Source: Tubiluchus corallicola (lineage: Eukaryota; Priapulida; Priapulimorpha; Priapulimorphida; Tubiluchidae). Taken from it: a stretch of DNA of 64,000 nucleotides. The first letter of the stretch is position 1; each line of letters starts with the position of its first letter. The stretch is taken from positions 99,501 to 163,500 of the forward strand of contig JAQGDQ010000256.1 of NCBI GenBank assembly GCA_030141605.1, given 5' to 3'. Both the position numbers and the translations under genes were made by a program. Positions 62,231 through 64,000 of the stretch are shown here, piece by piece. The notes below the pieces were generated by a model. It ran no database searches. It saw only the letters and a program-made list of their open reading frames with translations, and was not told the DNA's origin.

Positions 62231-64000
62231 ATTAATATATTTTTCCGATGAATCAAAAACTATCTAAAACATTATATTACTACATAAAAAGTAGCAATGT
62301 TCATAATAAAATTACTAAGTTAGGCCAAAGGCGCTTATCAACTTTGGGACACATCGTCGATAGCGTCGCCTTCGTGTGAATCATGGGGTCAATCTAGTTC
62401 CCATCTAAATAAAGTTCCAATCTAGATAAAGTTCACCGGATTTTCGGCTCGCACAATGCTAAAAACAGTAAAAGATGATGATATGAACTTATTTTTAGCT
62501 TAATTGCAAATTTGCACGCCCCAAAACCTGTATAAATTTTCCCTAACTGCCCTACACACCTTAGTGAGTAAAACGCATAATAACACTAGAGAGTAATTCA
62601 CTTTTCTTCAAAAACTGAAAAGGTCTCTCTTTATCTGGGCTTAGCGTGCGTGTAAACTCTAAAACTGCTGAAACTGCTTTCCGTGCATGTCTGCAGAGGT
62701 CCTATTTAGCGCAAATTGCAGGCCATAAATTCTTTATCCTATTGAATAAAACGCATCAACGATAGTTATTGACACTAAAGTTTTTCTGTCTGCGTTTTTC
62801 CATCATTTTTCAGTCATAAATTTTGCACTTTGCACAAGTTTGCAAAACATGCAGCTTAGTGACTGGTTACAGTAAATGTTTAAGATCACTTTACTCAAAT
62901 ATTGTAATTTTTGCAAAGCACTTTCCTCTCCATTCTTTTGTGATAGAAAAGCGTATTGTTATTACAGCTGAGTGCGTATTTATTGATCAGTTTTTATTTT
63001 TTAATACCTAATTCAATATCAACAATAACAATAAAATATGAAATAATATAAAATAACAATATAATTAGAAACTTGTGTCAAAGTATTGTAACTTCATTGT
63101 AGTATACATTGTATACTAGTGTAAGTATTGTCAAACTGATGAGTGACAACTGTTTTTTATTACTCGTTAATTTCAGATTAATTTAAAATTTTTATCTGTG
63201 CTCATTTTCACCAATTTGTGAATTGGTGATGACCAACGTTGACGTCAAATTAGTATGCGAAACATTTAAGTCTGCAAAATTAGCTACCATATCCGGACTG
63301 TCACCTTAGCCTGCTATTACTTAGCGGAATCACTTGCAAAAAATTAATTACTCAATCTGTCAGGTGCGATTTGGTCAAGTGTGATTTGAGTGTCATCCCT
63401 GCAGCTTTCAACTTGTCGAAGGTTTCTTTTATTGCTACTTTGGGCTGTTGGGATGAACACCTTACAATCTTTTTTCATGCTGACAGTTTACGCGAGTGCC
63501 CGTTTGGCGGTGCTCCTCGCGTTTTAATCTTAGACATGCCCGGATGCACAAGAGCTACTTTTTCAAACAGTTTTATCACCGGGCTTCTTATCTGTGGCCT
63601 TCTGTAACAGAAAATTGTTTTCCTCGCTTACTTGAATAAGAATATTAACAGATGCCTCTTAACACATGTTAATTAGTTCCAATGATTTGCTTTCTATCCT
63701 GTATCCATTTCATTTGCTAACTGTATTCGCCGAGTTTTTGAAAGGTCACGTACTGGTCTTGTTTGGAACTGTCTAGGCCGATATTAAAAATCTCTATTTG
63801 ACGGTTGGGGCGACATGCAAGAAATTAACGGCCGCTAGCCGTTTACTTTAACGCAGAGATGCTTTTAGGAAGTTACGTGCCAGTTTTTTCTTTCTTAGTT
63901 TTTGCTCTCTCGCTCGTTTTTTTATATTTTTTTTGCTTACTCGTCTATCCCTCTACACGTTATTCATTAGTTTGTTACTCGTTCACTTGGTCGGTCAGTA
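62231..64000. other. Non-coding stretch to the window end
   Basis: No supported gene, RNA or repeat. Small frames at 62823-63011 and 63371-63607 lack motifs and splice context. Confidence 0.45.

Overview
This window looks like AT-rich nuclear DNA from an invertebrate animal. Three things point that way: spliced exons with GT/AG junctions, a remnant of a metazoan-type non-LTR retrotransposon, and many microsatellites, MITE-like hairpins and dispersed repeats. There are no operons, ribosome binding sites or long ORFs. Leaving out simple repeats, the longest open frames (about 125-135 codons) are roughly what chance gives in AT-rich DNA of this length. The lineage cannot be fixed from sequence alone. 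A protostome, possibly a lophotrochozoan such as a mollusc or annelid, is my inference from the glutamate/GABA/glycine-type channel and the retroelement style.

The one gene I recognise is on the minus strand near the left end. Two exons (4826-4729 and 3907-3783) join in phase and encode the N-terminus of an anionic Cys-loop ligand-gated channel: a signal peptide, a short linker, and the conserved segment containing YDNRLRP. The rest of the gene must lie further left, mostly outside the window. Its second intron carries an uninterrupted (AAT)n tract of about 250 bp, and a 5'-truncated LINE lies further downstream at 83-720.

The remaining ~58 kb is intergenic or intronic. It holds a few weak exon candidates: 9684-9781, 16290-16559, 40500-40670, 49280-49597 and 53463-53654. 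It also holds many repeats. The most informative are a dispersed family with three copies (19678-20105, 33512-33835, and 45135-45485 inverted), a ~1.6 kb foldback structure with ~500 bp arms containing a tRNA-like pol III promoter (30390-32001), two hairpin MITEs (36612-36747, 60552-60683), a diverged ~165 bp tandem repeat (6400-6860), and a nested tandem/inverted repeat cluster (23378-24070). Simple-sequence blocks include AAT, TAGG, CT, CTG/AAT, TG/TGTGCG, GA and GAT.

Four non-repetitive, relatively GC-rich stretches with clustered TAAT-core motifs (28030-28470, 34190-34640, 40690-40930, 44610-44970) look like candidate conserved regulatory elements. If so, the window would resemble the gene desert around a developmental gene. 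That needs a cross-species alignment. I saw no CRISPR array, rRNA or clear functional tRNA gene.
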